DNA of 64,000 bases from Brachybacterium ginsengisoli (GCF_002407065.1 NZ_CP023564.1:1-64000); one strand, 5' to 3'. Counted from the stretch's first letter, positions 33,878-42,542 are shown. Program-made: numbers and translations. The notes: generated by a model from the letters alone, not told the origin.

Positions 33878-34999
33878 TCAGCCGTCCGACGGGACGGCCA
33901 GGTGGAAGTCCTGCCTCCCGGAGGGGACCCCGTTGATCTGGAGGGAGATCGCGTGCGGCCCGTCGTAATAGCGCCGGGTGGTGATCGGACGGAACGAATG
34001 GGACTTCCGCACCGCGAGCACCTTGCCGGGATCGAGGGATGCCGTGGTGAGCTTGAACGTCTTCGTGCTCTGCGTGCCCGCGGCGGTGGCGTGGTGGACC
34101 ACGTAGTCGATCATCAGGCGCACCGGCTCCGTGCCGGTGTTGCGCACGCTCGCCCGCAGCTCGATCGACTCGCCCACCTCGAGCCGCTCCCGGTCCAGAT
34201 GCGGGCCGTCCACCGCGAGCGCGCCCGCGGGATCCGGGTACCCCAGCAGCGCGAGCGCGGCGGGGTCGCCCCGCTTGAGCAGGGTGCGCAGCGCGTGGCG
34301 GACCAGCTTCTGCGTGGTCTTCTCCGCCGACGCCTCGAGCCAGCGGGCGGCCGTGGCGACCACGAGCGCCGGGTCGTCCCGGCTGAGATCGTTGAGATGG
34401 TTCGCGACGGAGCGACGCACGTACTCCGACGGGTCGCGGTGGAGCCGGTCGAGGATCGGGACGGTCACGCCGGGATCGGCGGTCAGGCGCGGAACCCGGA
34501 TCGCCCACGGGAGATAGGGGCGCGTGCCCTCGGAGGCGAGGCGCCGCACGTGCTCGTCCTTCGAGCTCGTCCACTCCAGAGCGCGGTCCAGGACCTGCTC
34601 GAGGTCGTGCCGCAGCAGGATCCTCAGCGCGAACTCGGAGCTCAGCAGGCTGGTGAGCTCGGCGAGCAGATCGAGGGCGTCGGCGGTCGCGGCCGGGCCG
34701 CCGTCGGCCGCCGCGGACTCCGCGACGGCGGTCGAGACCGGCCAGATCAACCAGCCGCGGAACGTCGGTGACCCCTGGACCGCGCGCCGGACCACCGCGG
34801 CGACCTCCGGATACGACCCGTCGAGGTCCCCGAGCATCGCGGCACGGATCGCGTCGACCCGTTCGCGAAGCGCCAGCGGCGACAAGGTCTCGGCGGTCTC
34901 CCGGAGCCGGTCGGGCGACGTGCCGGGCGCGGCCTTCTCCAGGGCGGCGGCGAGATCGAGGACGGTGCCCCGATCGATCATCTCGTCAGCGAACGGCAT
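33878..34999 (-). CDS. alkC: DNA alkylation repair protein, AlkC type
   Basis: A 373-residue HEAT-repeat DNA glycosylase. The AlkC/AlkD repeat region covers about 40-255 with A-S-E-G-T-R-P-Y-L-P-W near 155 and Y-V-R-R-S-V-A-N-H-L-N-D near 193, typical AlkC sequence; the last 110 residues form a beta-rich, Ig-like domain found in many AlkC proteins. It removes cationic lesions such as 3-methylcytosine or 3-methyladenine. GAGGAGC precedes ATG 34999. It lies 50 bases upstream of the APH fusion on the same strand. Confidence 0.9.
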   Translation of the reverse strand: MPFADEMIDRGTVLDLAAALEKAAPGTSPDRLRETAETLSPLALRERVDAIRAAMLGDLDGSYPEVAAVVRRAVQGSPTFRGWLIWPVSTAVAESAAADGGPAATADALDLLAELTSLLSSEFALRILLRHDLEQVLDRALEWTSSKDEHVRRLASEGTRPYLPWAIRVPRLTADPGVTVPILDRLHRDPSEYVRRSVANHLNDLSRDDPALVVATAARWLEASAEKTTQKLVRHALRTLLKRGDPAALALLGYPDPAGALAVDGPHLDRERLEVGESIELRASVRNTGTEPVRLMIDYVVHHATAAGTQSTKTFKLTTASLDPGKVLAVRKSHSFRPITTRRYYDGPHAISLQINGVPSGRQDFHLAVPSDG

Positions 35000-35069
35000 G
35001 GTGCTCCTCGGGGGCGGTCGCGGGGACGGGGCGTTCCCTGGGCCGAGAGTAGACCGAGCGGCGGACGGA

Positions 35070-36002
35070 TCAGGCGGGGTGACCGGTGCGCGCCCCGACC
35101 AGCGGATCCTCCAGCAGGCGCCGCAGCGTGGACCGGCCCAGCTCGGCCATCGGCGGGTTCGAGGTGACGTAGTACCAGACCAGCCCGATGGCCTGCTCGA
35201 ACGCCCAGGCGGCGCCGCGCTCCCATTCGAGGTCGGAGGTGCCCAGCTGCTCGCGCAGCTGCTGCCGGCGGGGTCCGTCGAGCAGGTGCCACGCCGCGAC
35301 CAGGTCGACGGCAGGATCTGCCGGGGAGAACCCGCCCGTGTCGAGGACCCCGGTGAGGCGGCCGTCGGCGTGGAGGAGGTTCATCGGGATCAGGTCGCGG
35401 TGGCACATGACGTCCGGTCCTGACGGCTCCAGCTCGCGCCAGCGCGTCCAGGCCCCGGCCAGTGCGTCGAGCTCAGGGTCCGGCAGCACGTCGCGGCTGC
35501 GCTCGAGGCACTGCTGGACCCAGCCGTCGTGCGCGGCGAGGTCGCCGCCGCGGCCCGGTCCCTCGAACGCGCGTCCTCCGGTCGGGGCGCGGTGCAGGGC
35601 GGTCAGGAGCCCGGCGAGATCCCGGGTGGCGGCGTCCGAGTCGGCGATCGAGGCGGGGTCCGCCACGTCCCCCGGCACCCAGGTCTGCACCGAGAAGGGC
35701 ATCGGGAACTCCGGGTCGGGCTCCCCGATCGCGACCGGTCGCGGGGCAGGCAGCGGGCTGTGCCGGGCGAGCTCCGCCATCGCCCGATGCTCGGCCTCGA
35801 TCGCCCGACGGGATGCGTCGACGTCGGCCCGCACCATCGGGAACCTGGCCGTCAGGTCGCTGCCGATGCGGACGATGCGGCTGGTGGTCGCCGCGCTCTC
35901 GAGGGGGTGGATGTCGCCCGGGGAGACGTCGGGGAGCAGCGCGACGAGGAGCCGCACCGCGACATCGTGCGGGAGCTCGAGCTCATCGTCGTGCATGGTC
36001 AT
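35070..36002 (-). CDS. APH-family phosphotransferase
   Basis: A 310-residue protein-kinase-like phosphotransferase. V-M-C-H-R-D-L-I-P-M-N-L-L near 200 is the Brenner-type catalytic loop and V-L-D-T-G-G near 222 a D-x-G-like metal site, with the second acidic residue normal for APH replaced by Thr. An A-R-F-P segment near 55 lies in the N-lobe. TACGCT ends six bases before ATG 36002, so the start looks leaderless; a second ATG at 35996 is possible. It could phosphorylate an aminoglycoside, macrolide or metabolite. Confidence 0.85.
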   Translation of the reverse strand: MTMHDDELELPHDVAVRLLVALLPDVSPGDIHPLESAATTSRIVRIGSDLTARFPMVRADVDASRRAIEAEHRAMAELARHSPLPAPRPVAIGEPDPEFPMPFSVQTWVPGDVADPASIADSDAATRDLAGLLTALHRAPTGGRAFEGPGRGGDLAAHDGWVQQCLERSRDVLPDPELDALAGAWTRWRELEPSGPDVMCHRDLIPMNLLHADGRLTGVLDTGGFSPADPAVDLVAAWHLLDGPRRQQLREQLGTSDLEWERGAAWAFEQAIGLVWYYVTSNPPMAELGRSTLRRLLEDPLVGARTGHPA

Positions 36003-36111
36003 CCGGGGAGCGTACGGCGGGCGCGGGCCGTGCGTCACGGGGATTGTCCGCTGTCGGCGTCATCTGCCGACACACGGGAAGACAGCGGGGCGGCCCGTCG
36101 TTGCACGGGTC

Positions 36112-36753
36112 ATGACTACTCTCGGAATCATCGGTGCAGGACACATCGGCAGCCAGGTCGCACGGGCCGCCCTCACGGCAGGGTATGACGTGGTGATCGC
36201 GAACTCGCGGGGCCCGGAGACGCTCGCCGATCTCGTGGCGGAGCTCGGCCCGAAGGCCCGCGCCGCCACGGCGGCGGAGGCCGGCGCAGCAGGGGACGTC
36301 GTCGTGGTGACGGTGCCGCTGAAGGCCCTCGATCAGGTCCCGGTCGAGCCGCTGGCAGGCAAGATCGTGCTGGACACCAACAACTACTACCACGAGCGCG
36401 ACGGGCGCATCGAGGCGCTGGAGAAGGGCGAGACCACCACCTCGCAGATGCTCCAGGAGCACCTCCCCACCTCGAAGGTCGTCAAGGCGTTCAACCACAT
36501 CCCCTCCGGCGACATCACCACCGACACCGCCCCGGCCGGCGCCGCGAACCGGCGCGCGCTCGCCACCTCCAGCGACCACCCCGAGGCGGTGGAGTTCGTG
36601 ACGAGGTTCTACGACGAGCTCGGCTTCGACGCGGTCGACGTGAGCCCGCTCGGCGAGTCCTGGCGCGTGGAGCGGGACCGTCCCGCCTATGTGGTGCGGC
36701 AGACCGCGGAGGAGCTGCGCGAGAACCTCACGACGGCGAACCGCCTGCCCTGA
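36112..36753 (+). CDS. F420-type NADP oxidoreductase
   Basis: A 213-residue dinucleotide-binding protein of the NADPH:F420 reductase family. The nucleotide motif G-I-I-G-A-G-H-I-G-S (5-14) and K-A-F-N-H-I near 124 are characteristic. It could reduce F420 or act as a ferric/NADP reductase; F420 genes are not in the window. The start has no obvious Shine-Dalgarno, only CACGGGTC before ATG 36112. Confidence 0.85.
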   Translation: MTTLGIIGAGHIGSQVARAALTAGYDVVIANSRGPETLADLVAELGPKARAATAAEAGAAGDVVVVTVPLKALDQVPVEPLAGKIVLDTNNYYHERDGRIEALEKGETTTSQMLQEHLPTSKVVKAFNHIPSGDITTDTAPAGAANRRALATSSDHPEAVEFVTRFYDELGFDAVDVSPLGESWRVERDRPAYVVRQTAEELRENLTTANRLP

Positions 36754-36770
36754 GAGCGGGGCCCTCAGGG
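36748..36770. terminator. Hairpin after the F420-type reductase gene
   Basis: CCCTGAG (36748-36754), which contains the stop, pairs with CTCAGGG (36764-36770) around nine bases; the convergent MFS stop is three bases beyond. Confidence 0.5.
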
Positions 36771-36772
36771 CC

Positions 36773-37999
36773 TCACCGCACCTCGGAGGACGCCTCGGCG
36801 CCCGGCGCCGTCGCGTCGGGCGCCGCCTCCTGCTCGGGGGTGACGATCCGGGCGATCACCACGCCCAGCAGGCAGAACAGGAACGGGAGCACGAAGGCGA
36901 GGTTCAGGCCCACCAGGCCTGCGGCGGCGCCCACCAGGGCGGGCCCGGCCAGCTGGCCCACATACCCGGCGCCCACCACGCGGGACATGATGATGCTCTG
37001 CCGCGCCGGGTCCACGGACCCCGCGGCGGTGAACAGCTGCGGCACCACGCCGGCGAGGCCCAGGCCGAACAGGCACCAGCCCGCGGCGGTCAGCACGAAG
37101 GCCGGCGAGAGCATCACCACCAGCAGTCCGGCGGCGGCGAGCGCGGAGCCGTAGCGCACCACGAACGCCGGGCCGAAGCGGCCCGCCACGCGGTCCACGG
37201 TGAGACGGCCGACGGTCATCGAGACGGCGAAGACCGCGTAGGCGAGCGCCGCCGTGGACGTGGGCGCCTCGAGCTTCTCGACGGCGTGCAGCGCGGCCCA
37301 GTCGTTCGCGACGCCCTCGGCGAGCATCAGCAGGAAGGCGAGGGCTCCGAAGCCGATCACGCGCCGACGGGTCGCGGGGGAGAGGCGCGCGGAGGAACCG
37401 GTGGGCGCTGCGGCATCGGTCGAGGCGGCGGGCTCCGCCGGGACGCGGCCCAGGAGCGGCCGTGCGGCGACCACCGCGCAGGCCAGCACCACCACGGTGC
37501 CGACGAGCGCCGCGAGCGACATCGGCAGCTGGGCCCTCTGCACCCCCGCGCCGAGCAGCGCGCCCACCGCGCCGCCCACCGACCACAGGGCGTGGAAGGC
37601 GGACATGATCGGCCGGCCGTAGGCGCGCTCGACGAGCACCGCCTGGTCGTTCATCGCGACATCCACCGCGCCGTTCATGCAGCCGAAGACCAGCAGCGCC
37701 GCGCCCAGCATCACGGGCCCGCCCACATGCAGCGGGAAGTTCACCGCAAGGGCAAGCAGCACGAGGAAGGCGATCGTCACCGGCTTCGAGCCGATCCGCT
37801 GGGACAGGGCTCCGGAGACCTGCATGCCGATCACGCCGCCCAGGCCGAGCAGCAGGAGCAGGCCGCCGAGCACGGCGTGGGAGACGCCGGTCGCGGCCTG
37901 CACGGCCGGGATGCTGACCAGCCAGACGCCCATGGCGAGACCGCAGGCGAAGAACGCGGTGAAGACGGCCGCTCGCGCGGACCGGAGGGAAGGGGGCAT
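36773..37999 (-). CDS. MFS transporter, YbjJ-like
   Basis: A 408-residue twelve-helix transporter of the same short MFS group as the gene at 7523. It lies divergently from the DeoR regulator, 68 bases away, so it is a likely target carrying a sugar or related metabolite. The C-terminal about 25 residues are acidic and Ala-rich. A GAGGTCCC ribosome site is some distance from ATG 37999. Substrate unresolved. Confidence 0.8.
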   Translation of the reverse strand: MPPSLRSARAAVFTAFFACGLAMGVWLVSIPAVQAATGVSHAVLGGLLLLLGLGGVIGMQVSGALSQRIGSKPVTIAFLVLLALAVNFPLHVGGPVMLGAALLVFGCMNGAVDVAMNDQAVLVERAYGRPIMSAFHALWSVGGAVGALLGAGVQRAQLPMSLAALVGTVVVLACAVVAARPLLGRVPAEPAASTDAAAPTGSSARLSPATRRRVIGFGALAFLLMLAEGVANDWAALHAVEKLEAPTSTAALAYAVFAVSMTVGRLTVDRVAGRFGPAFVVRYGSALAAAGLLVVMLSPAFVLTAAGWCLFGLGLAGVVPQLFTAAGSVDPARQSIIMSRVVGAGYVGQLAGPALVGAAAGLVGLNLAFVLPFLFCLLGVVIARIVTPEQEAAPDATAPGAEASSEVR

Positions 38000-38056
38000 G
38001 GTGGAGGGACCTCGAGAGAGTGGGCGGGAGACTGTCCGTGGATCACGCTATGTGAT

Positions 38057-38102
38057 TGGATGATCATGTGCAGCGATCATTGAGGGCGAAACTGATCATC
38101 CA
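38057..38102. promoter_or_regulatory. Inverted and direct GATCAT repeats over the DeoR gene start
   Basis: TGGATGATCA (38057-38066) and TGATCATCCA (38093-38102) are exact complements, and GATCAT occurs at 38062, 38075 and 38094. The start codon of the regulator lies inside this array, so autoregulation together with control of the divergent MFS gene is plausible. Confidence 0.45.
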
Positions 38103-38826
38103 GTCGCTCCGCACCTCCGGAAAGCTCACGGTGGACCAGCTCGCCCGCCTCACCGGCGCCTCCGCCGTGACGATCCGTCGCGACCTCGCCGTGCTCGAGG
38201 CCCACGGCGCGCTGCGCCGGGTGCCCGGCGGCGCCACCCGCGCGGTGCGCTCCGAGGAGGAGATCCCCTACTCGCTGCGCCTGACCGATGATGTCGCGCG
38301 GAAGGCCGCTCTGGCCAGGGCCGCCTGCACCCTCATCGAGGACTCGGACACCGTGATCATCGACAACGGCACCACCTGCCACGCCGCCGCCGTCGAGCTG
38401 GTGGGCCGCCCGATCACCGCCGTCTGCCTCTCCCTGCACAGTGCGATGGTGCTGGGATCCAGCCCCGGGCCGCGGGTGAACATCCCCGGCGGGCCGCTCG
38501 TGCAGGACACCCTGGCGATGATGAGCGGCCCCGCGATCGACTACCTGCGCGGCGTCTCCGCGGACGTCCTGCTGCTGGGCGCCTGCGCCGTCTCCCCGCG
38601 CCGCGGCCTGCTCGCCGACCACCCGGAGGACGCCGCCCTGAAGGCCGCCGCGATCGAGAGCTCCACCCGCCGCGTCCTGCTGGCCACGGCGGAGAAGCTC
38701 TCGCACGCCTCGAGCTTCCGCTTCGGCGCCGTCGAGGACCTCACCCATCTCGTCACCACCGACGACGCCCCTGACACGATCCTCGGACCCTTCCGGGACG
38801 CGGGCGTCGAGGTGCTCACCGTCTGA
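38068..38826 (+). CDS. DeoR-family regulator
   Basis: A 252-residue regulator with an N-terminal winged helix (L-T-V-D-Q-L-A-R-L-T-G-A-S-A-V-T-I-R-R-D-L near 20-40) and a C-terminal DeoR sensor domain containing the I-D-N-G-T-T phosphosugar motif near 94. It normally represses sugar-catabolic genes until a phosphorylated sugar binds. GTG 38068 fits best; TTG 38056 in the same frame is an alternative. Neighbours it could control are the MFS gene and the TIM-barrel isomerase downstream. Confidence 0.88.
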   Translation: MQRSLRAKLIIQSLRTSGKLTVDQLARLTGASAVTIRRDLAVLEAHGALRRVPGGATRAVRSEEEIPYSLRLTDDVARKAALARAACTLIEDSDTVIIDNGTTCHAAAVELVGRPITAVCLSLHSAMVLGSSPGPRVNIPGGPLVQDTLAMMSGPAIDYLRGVSADVLLLGACAVSPRRGLLADHPEDAALKAAAIESSTRRVLLATAEKLSHASSFRFGAVEDLTHLVTTDDAPDTILGPFRDAGVEVLTV

Positions 38827-38827
38827 C

Positions 38828-38863
38828 CCGAACCGACCGATCCGAACCGACATATCCGAACCG
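38828..38863 (+). repeat. Three CCGAACCG copies at exact 14-bp spacing
   Basis: CCGAACCG begins at 38828, 38842 and 38856, so the period is 14 bases. The array fills most of the 61 bases between the DeoR stop and the isomerase start. It may be an operator with three same-face half-sites, or a simple tandem duplication. Confidence 0.6.
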
Positions 38864-38887
38864 TCCGCCCCACGACAGGAGATCCCG

Positions 38888-39730
38888 ATGACCACCGCCC
38901 TCGATCCCACCCCTTCGCTCGATTCCATCAAGGCCCTGCACACCTGGTCGCTGTTCCGCACCATGGGCCGCTTCGTCGCCCCCGGCTCCGCGCCGTCGGG
39001 CGGGCTCACCGAGAACGCCTCGGCCGACGGGCTGGCGCTGCTCGAGCTGCCCGGGCAGCTCGCCGCCCATGGCTTCGCCAGCGCCCAGCTGTGCCACTTC
39101 TACCTCCCCCGCACCGACGCGTCGTACCTGGCCGAGGTGCGGGACGCCTTCGACACCGCGGGGGTGGACATCGAGGTGCTGCTCGTGGACGACGGCGACC
39201 TCACCCATCCGGAGCAGGGCGATGAGCAGCAGCGCTGGCTCTCCGGCTGGCTCGACATCGCCGAGCAGCTCGGCGTCCCCCGGGTGCGGGTCCCCGCCGG
39301 CGACCAGGCCCCGAGCGAGGAGACCATCGCGGCCAGCGCCCGGCGCCTGCGCGCGCTCGCCGCCGAGCACCCGGACCTCCGCGTCCTCACCGAGAACTGG
39401 AAGTCCCTGCTGGTCGACGCCGAGGTGACGCGTGACCTGCTGGATCGCCTCGAGGGGGCCGTCGGTCTCCTGATCGACACCGGCAACTGGAACGGCGAGG
39501 ACAAGTACACCCAGATCGCCGCGGTCGCCGGGGAGGCCGAGTGCTCCCAGGTGAAGGTGCGCGAGTCCGCGCCGGGCGTGCTGGACGCCGGGGACCTCAC
39601 CCGCTGCCTCGAGGTGCTGCGCGATGCCGGCTACGCCGGGCGGATCTCCTACGTCTACGCCGGCACGGACGACGACGAGTGGGCCCGGCTCGACGAGATG
39701 CACGAGATCGCGCGGGCCGTCCGGGGCTGA
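38888..39730 (+). CDS. TIM-barrel sugar isomerase/epimerase-like protein
   Basis: A 280-residue protein of the xylose-isomerase-like/AP endonuclease 2 superfamily. Barrel strands with metal-binding acids are visible: R-V-L-T-E-N near 164, L-I-D-T-G-N-W near 196 and K-V-R-E near 222. It should isomerise or epimerise a sugar or sugar acid. AGGAG lies six bases before the ATG. It follows the DeoR gene in one direction and is probably its target. The exact substrate is unknown. Confidence 0.83.
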   Translation: MTTALDPTPSLDSIKALHTWSLFRTMGRFVAPGSAPSGGLTENASADGLALLELPGQLAAHGFASAQLCHFYLPRTDASYLAEVRDAFDTAGVDIEVLLVDDGDLTHPEQGDEQQRWLSGWLDIAEQLGVPRVRVPAGDQAPSEETIAASARRLRALAAEHPDLRVLTENWKSLLVDAEVTRDLLDRLEGAVGLLIDTGNWNGEDKYTQIAAVAGEAECSQVKVRESAPGVLDAGDLTRCLEVLRDAGYAGRISYVYAGTDDDEWARLDEMHEIARAVRG

Positions 39731-39753
39731 TCCCAGGCGTCGCGCCGGGTCAG
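39727..39753. terminator. Bulged hairpin holding two stop codons
   Basis: CTGA (39727-39730), CCC (39732-39734) and GGCG (39736-39739) pair with CGCC (39743-39746), GGG (39747-39749) and TCAG (39750-39753), with two single-base bulges and a three-base loop. Both convergent stops are in the outer stem. Confidence 0.5.
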
Positions 39754-40411
39754 ATCTCCGGCCGCAGCTCGAAGTCCCAGGCCACCACGCCGACCTGCCC
39801 GGCCTTCGCGGCGTCGGTCGCCGCGCGGGCCCAGGGGTGCAGCTCCCAGATGTTCGGCGGGCCGGGGGCGAGCGGGCCGGCCTCGTGCGCGGGGTCGACG
39901 GTGCGCTCGCCGTGGCGACCCTCCACGCAGTGCCGCACGAGGAACCCGTGCGGCACGGCGGCGCGGAGGTAGTCGCCGACGCTGTGATGGTGCCCCGGGA
40001 CGTAGCCGATCCGGCCGTCGGGGGCGGTCTTGACCAGCGGGTACCGGGTGGAGCCGAGGAAGTGGGTGCGGGTGTCGAGGGCGATGAGGTGCCCGCCCGG
40101 GCGCATCACCCGCGCCGCCTCGGCGAAGAACGGGGCGAGGTCCGGCAGGTGGGTGAGCGCGAGGCTGCACACCAGGTGCTGGACGGCGCCGTCCTCGAGC
40201 GGCATCGCGGTGAGGTCGCCGTGCTCGAAGCGGGCCCCGGGCCCAGCTCCTCGGCGCGGTCGAGGAGTTCGCGCACCTCGGCGATCCGGGCCTCGGTGAA
40301 AGCACGGTCATGCTCGCCGGCGAAGGCGCGCATCAGGGCGACGCCTTCGAGCCCCAGCAGGTAGGCGAGCGGATGCTGGTGGATGGTCCCGTCGGCCGGA
40401 GTCTGTCCCAT
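39750..40411 (-). pseudogene. Class I SAM methyltransferase gene broken by deletion and frameshift
   Basis: The 5' part (40411 to about 40240) encodes a family-typical start, H-P-L-A-Y-L-L-G-L-E-G-V-A-L-M-R-A-F-A-G, up to E-E-L-G-P-G. The family then continues in another frame as A-R-F-E-H-G-D-L-T-A-M, H-L-V-C-S-L-A-L-T-H-L and V-M-R-P-G-G-H-L. Near 40235-40245 the frame is lost, and the roughly 90-residue block that should carry the SAM-binding D-x-x-C-G-T-G motif is absent. The GGGCCCGGGGCCC junction suggests a deletion between short CCCGGGG repeats. GAGGA precedes ATG 40411. A GTG or ATG inside the 3' part could restart it, but without motif I it should be inactive. Confidence 0.75.
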
Positions 40412-40443
40412 GCGGGCATCCTCGCGGTGCCCGCGCCGGAGGG

Positions 40444-40797
40444 CTACCGAATATCCGACGGCGCGGCCGGCGCGAGGGACTGCACGCGCACCAGCACCTC
40501 GGAGGGGACGCCTGCGGCGTCCGCGACCGCGCGGTGGACGGCGCGCTGGACGTCCTCCACGACCCGGCGCACCGGGAGCGCGCCGTTCACGGCGATCTCC
40601 ACCACGATCCGACCCGCCTCGCGGTCGATCACGAGCCCGTAGCGGGCGGCGGAGGTGTCGCCGCGGCGCAGCCGTGCGTCGAGGGTGCGCAGGGTCGTCG
40701 CGATGCCGGGCTCGAGACCGTCCACGCCGGGCACGGCCGTGACCACGTCCACCAGGGTGGCGGCATCGAGAGGGTCAGGGGTGAGGTCAGTGCTCAT
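40444..40797 (-). CDS. Asp23-like envelope-stress protein (last gene of the cluster)
   Basis: A 117-residue protein with divergent Asp23/Gls24 character: V-V-T-A-V-P-G-V-D-G-L near 16, Y-G-L-V-I-D near 55, then I-V-V-E-I-A-V-N-G-A-L-P-V near 68 and a helix with V-V-E-D-V-Q-R-A-V. It is smaller than canonical Asp23 and lacks the usual acidic tail. ATG 40797 overlaps the preceding gene by eleven bases, so it is coupled. Its role in the operon is unknown. Confidence 0.65.
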   Translation of the reverse strand: MSTDLTPDPLDAATLVDVVTAVPGVDGLEPGIATTLRTLDARLRRGDTSAARYGLVIDREAGRIVVEIAVNGALPVRRVVEDVQRAVHRAVADAAGVPSEVLVRVQSLAPAAPSDIR

Positions 40798-41305
40798 GGA
40801 GGTCCTCGATGTGGATGTCGACGACGAGATCGTCCAGTCCCAGCTCCGTCGCCGCGGCGCGTCGCACCGCGGCACGGATCTGCTCGGCGAGGCCGGGGAG
40901 GTCCTCGGCGCCGAGGCGCACGGAGATCCGGCACAGCGCCCTCGTGGGCAGGCCGCGGGATCGTCCCGTGGCGGAGTCGGGGGTCTCGTCGTGCTCGAAC
41001 GTGGTGCGCAGCGCCCTCGCGCCGGGGATCGCGTCGATCTCGCGGCGCACCAGGGTGCGCAGGGCCAGCTCGGAGACGGTGTACGGGCCGGCCGGGGTGG
41101 GCGGCAGGTGCACGTGGGCGCCGTGGCGGGCATCGGCGCGCACCGATTCCTTGACGGTGGCCAGCGCTCCGGCGGAGAGCTGGACCGAGCTGTCCCCGGC
41201 CCTCTCCAGCTCGTCCCACTCGGTGTGGACGGTGCGGATCAGGTCGAGGTAGCGCCGGGTGGCGGCGGCGTCCTCGTCGGGGCCGTGCTGTTCGGGGTGG
41301 TGCAT
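40787..41305 (-). CDS. Asp23-related protein encoded after the operon's sigma factor
   Basis: A 172-residue protein whose C-terminal two thirds resembles an Asp23 domain: Y-T-V-S-E-L-A-L-R-T-L-V, A-I-P-G-A-R-A-L, C-R-I-S-V-R-L-G-A-E and a final amphipathic helix plus V-V-D-I-H-I-E-D-L. The N-terminal about 50 residues are hydrophilic. I use ATG 41305: TGGAGGTGA ends five bases before it and contains the stop of the sigma gene, so translation should reinitiate. An in-frame ATG at 41320 would put the ribosome site inside the gene. Confidence 0.65.
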   Translation of the reverse strand: MHHPEQHGPDEDAAATRRYLDLIRTVHTEWDELERAGDSSVQLSAGALATVKESVRADARHGAHVHLPPTPAGPYTVSELALRTLVRREIDAIPGARALRTTFEHDETPDSATGRSRGLPTRALCRISVRLGAEDLPGLAEQIRAAVRRAAATELGLDDLVVDIHIEDLHEH

Positions 41306-41310
41306 CGGAT

Positions 41311-41901
41311 TCACCTCCATTCCTCCATCTCATGGACGATCCGGGCTCGCGCCCGGGAGATCCGCCCGCGCACCGTCGGTTCGGTGGCGTCGACGGCGCG
41401 ACAGATCTCGCGGTAGGACATGCCGTCGATCTCCCGCAGCACCCAGCACAGGCGCACGTCGGGGTCGAGCTCGGCGAGAACCCGGGCCAGCGCCTGCATC
41501 TGGGCGTTGACCAGGGCGCTCCGGGCGGGGTCGGCGGCGGTGGCGCCGCCGGGCGAGAGCCGGTAGAGGCTCTCCGGGCCGTGGTCGAGGTCCTCGGCCT
41601 CGGCCGGTGCGGTCGCCCGACGGGCACGGCGGCGCACCACGTCGGTCGCGCCGCGCGAGCAGATCCGCGCGACCCAGCCGCGGAAGGCGGCCGGATCCTC
41701 GAGCAGACCGAGCCTCCGCCAGGCGAGCACGAGCGATTCCTGGACCACGTCCTCCGCCTCCTGGCGGTCTCCCAGCACCATGAAGGCGATGCGGAACAGG
41801 CGCCCCTGGTGACGGTCGACGAGCTGTTCGAACGCGGCGGTCTCGCCATCCTGTGCCCGCAGGACCAGCGTGTGCTCGTCCAGTGCCTGCTCGGCGGTCA
41901 T
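41311..41901 (-). CDS. ECF sigma factor inside the Asp23 operon
   Basis: A 196-residue sigma factor. Region 2 (about 12-85) includes F-E-Q-L-V-D-R-H and Q-E-A-E-D-V-V-Q-E-S; region 4 (about 135-190) includes E-I-D-G-M-S-Y-R-E-I-C-R-A-V-D-A-T-E-P-T-V-R-G-R-I with a normal helix-turn-helix. Its start overlaps the AmaP-like stop as ATGA and its stop is in the next ribosome site, so it is embedded in the operon. It may direct the envelope-stress regulon; no anti-sigma protein is evident, although the neighbouring Asp23-like or membrane proteins could serve. Confidence 0.9.
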   Translation of the reverse strand: MTAEQALDEHTLVLRAQDGETAAFEQLVDRHQGRLFRIAFMVLGDRQEAEDVVQESLVLAWRRLGLLEDPAAFRGWVARICSRGATDVVRRRARRATAPAEAEDLDHGPESLYRLSPGGATAADPARSALVNAQMQALARVLAELDPDVRLCWVLREIDGMSYREICRAVDATEPTVRGRISRARARIVHEMEEWR

Positions 41902-42542
41902 GAGGGCTGCAGCGGTCGCGGGGCCGCGCCCTCGGCCCCGGTGAGCACCGCCCGCGAGGGCGTCGCGGCGGAGCGCAGGTGGACCAGCAGGTCCACCGAT
42001 CGCACGGGGGAGCCCAGCACGGTGCGGACGTCGTCGGCGAGCAGCTCGCGCACCGCCTCCACCGCCCAGGCGGTCTCGGCATCCTCGGAGATCGTCACCG
42101 AGGCCTGCACCCACGGGGCAGAGGCGGCGCCGCTGATCCGCACGGAGGCGTCGAGCACGCCCGAGACCTCCTCCGCGTGGTCGGAGAGCGCACGCTCGAG
42201 GACCGCGGGGTCGAGCGTGCCGAGCAGCGCGCCCTCGCCGTCCTCGTCGCGCAGTCGCAGCGCCGGGGTCGACGTGCGGGAGGGGATCTGGGCCAGGAGC
42301 AGCCAGAGGCCCAGCAGTGCGGCGAGGACGCCGGCCGCGACGGCGACCGGGAGCAGCCAGGCCTCGTGCGCCGCGGCGAGCGAGGTGGGGGTCGAGTCCC
42401 CATGGGGGAGGACCGCCTCGGCGCGGGGCCAGCGGGCGGTGAGCCCGAGGCCCGCCGCACCGATCCAGGCCGCGGCGAGCAGGGCGAGGACGCCGGCGAC
42501 GACGAGCGCGAGCCGGTTGCGGGGTCCGGAGACGGAGCGCAT
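41898..42542 (-). CDS. amaP: AmaP-like membrane anchor of the Asp23 cluster
   Basis: A 214-residue protein with two transmembrane segments (about 10-32 and 62-85) separated by a short extracytoplasmic loop. A cytosolic domain follows, beginning I-P-S-R-T-S-T-P-A-L-R-L-R. This matches the alkaline-shock membrane anchor AmaP, which holds Asp23 to the membrane in staphylococci. It begins three bases after the DUF6286 stop. The topology suits tethering of the cluster's Asp23 proteins. Confidence 0.8.
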   Translation of the reverse strand: MRSVSGPRNRLALVVAGVLALLAAAWIGAAGLGLTARWPRAEAVLPHGDSTPTSLAAAHEAWLLPVAVAAGVLAALLGLWLLLAQIPSRTSTPALRLRDEDGEGALLGTLDPAVLERALSDHAEEVSGVLDASVRISGAASAPWVQASVTISEDAETAWAVEAVRELLADDVRTVLGSPVRSVDLLVHLRSAATPSRAVLTGAEGAAPRPLQPS

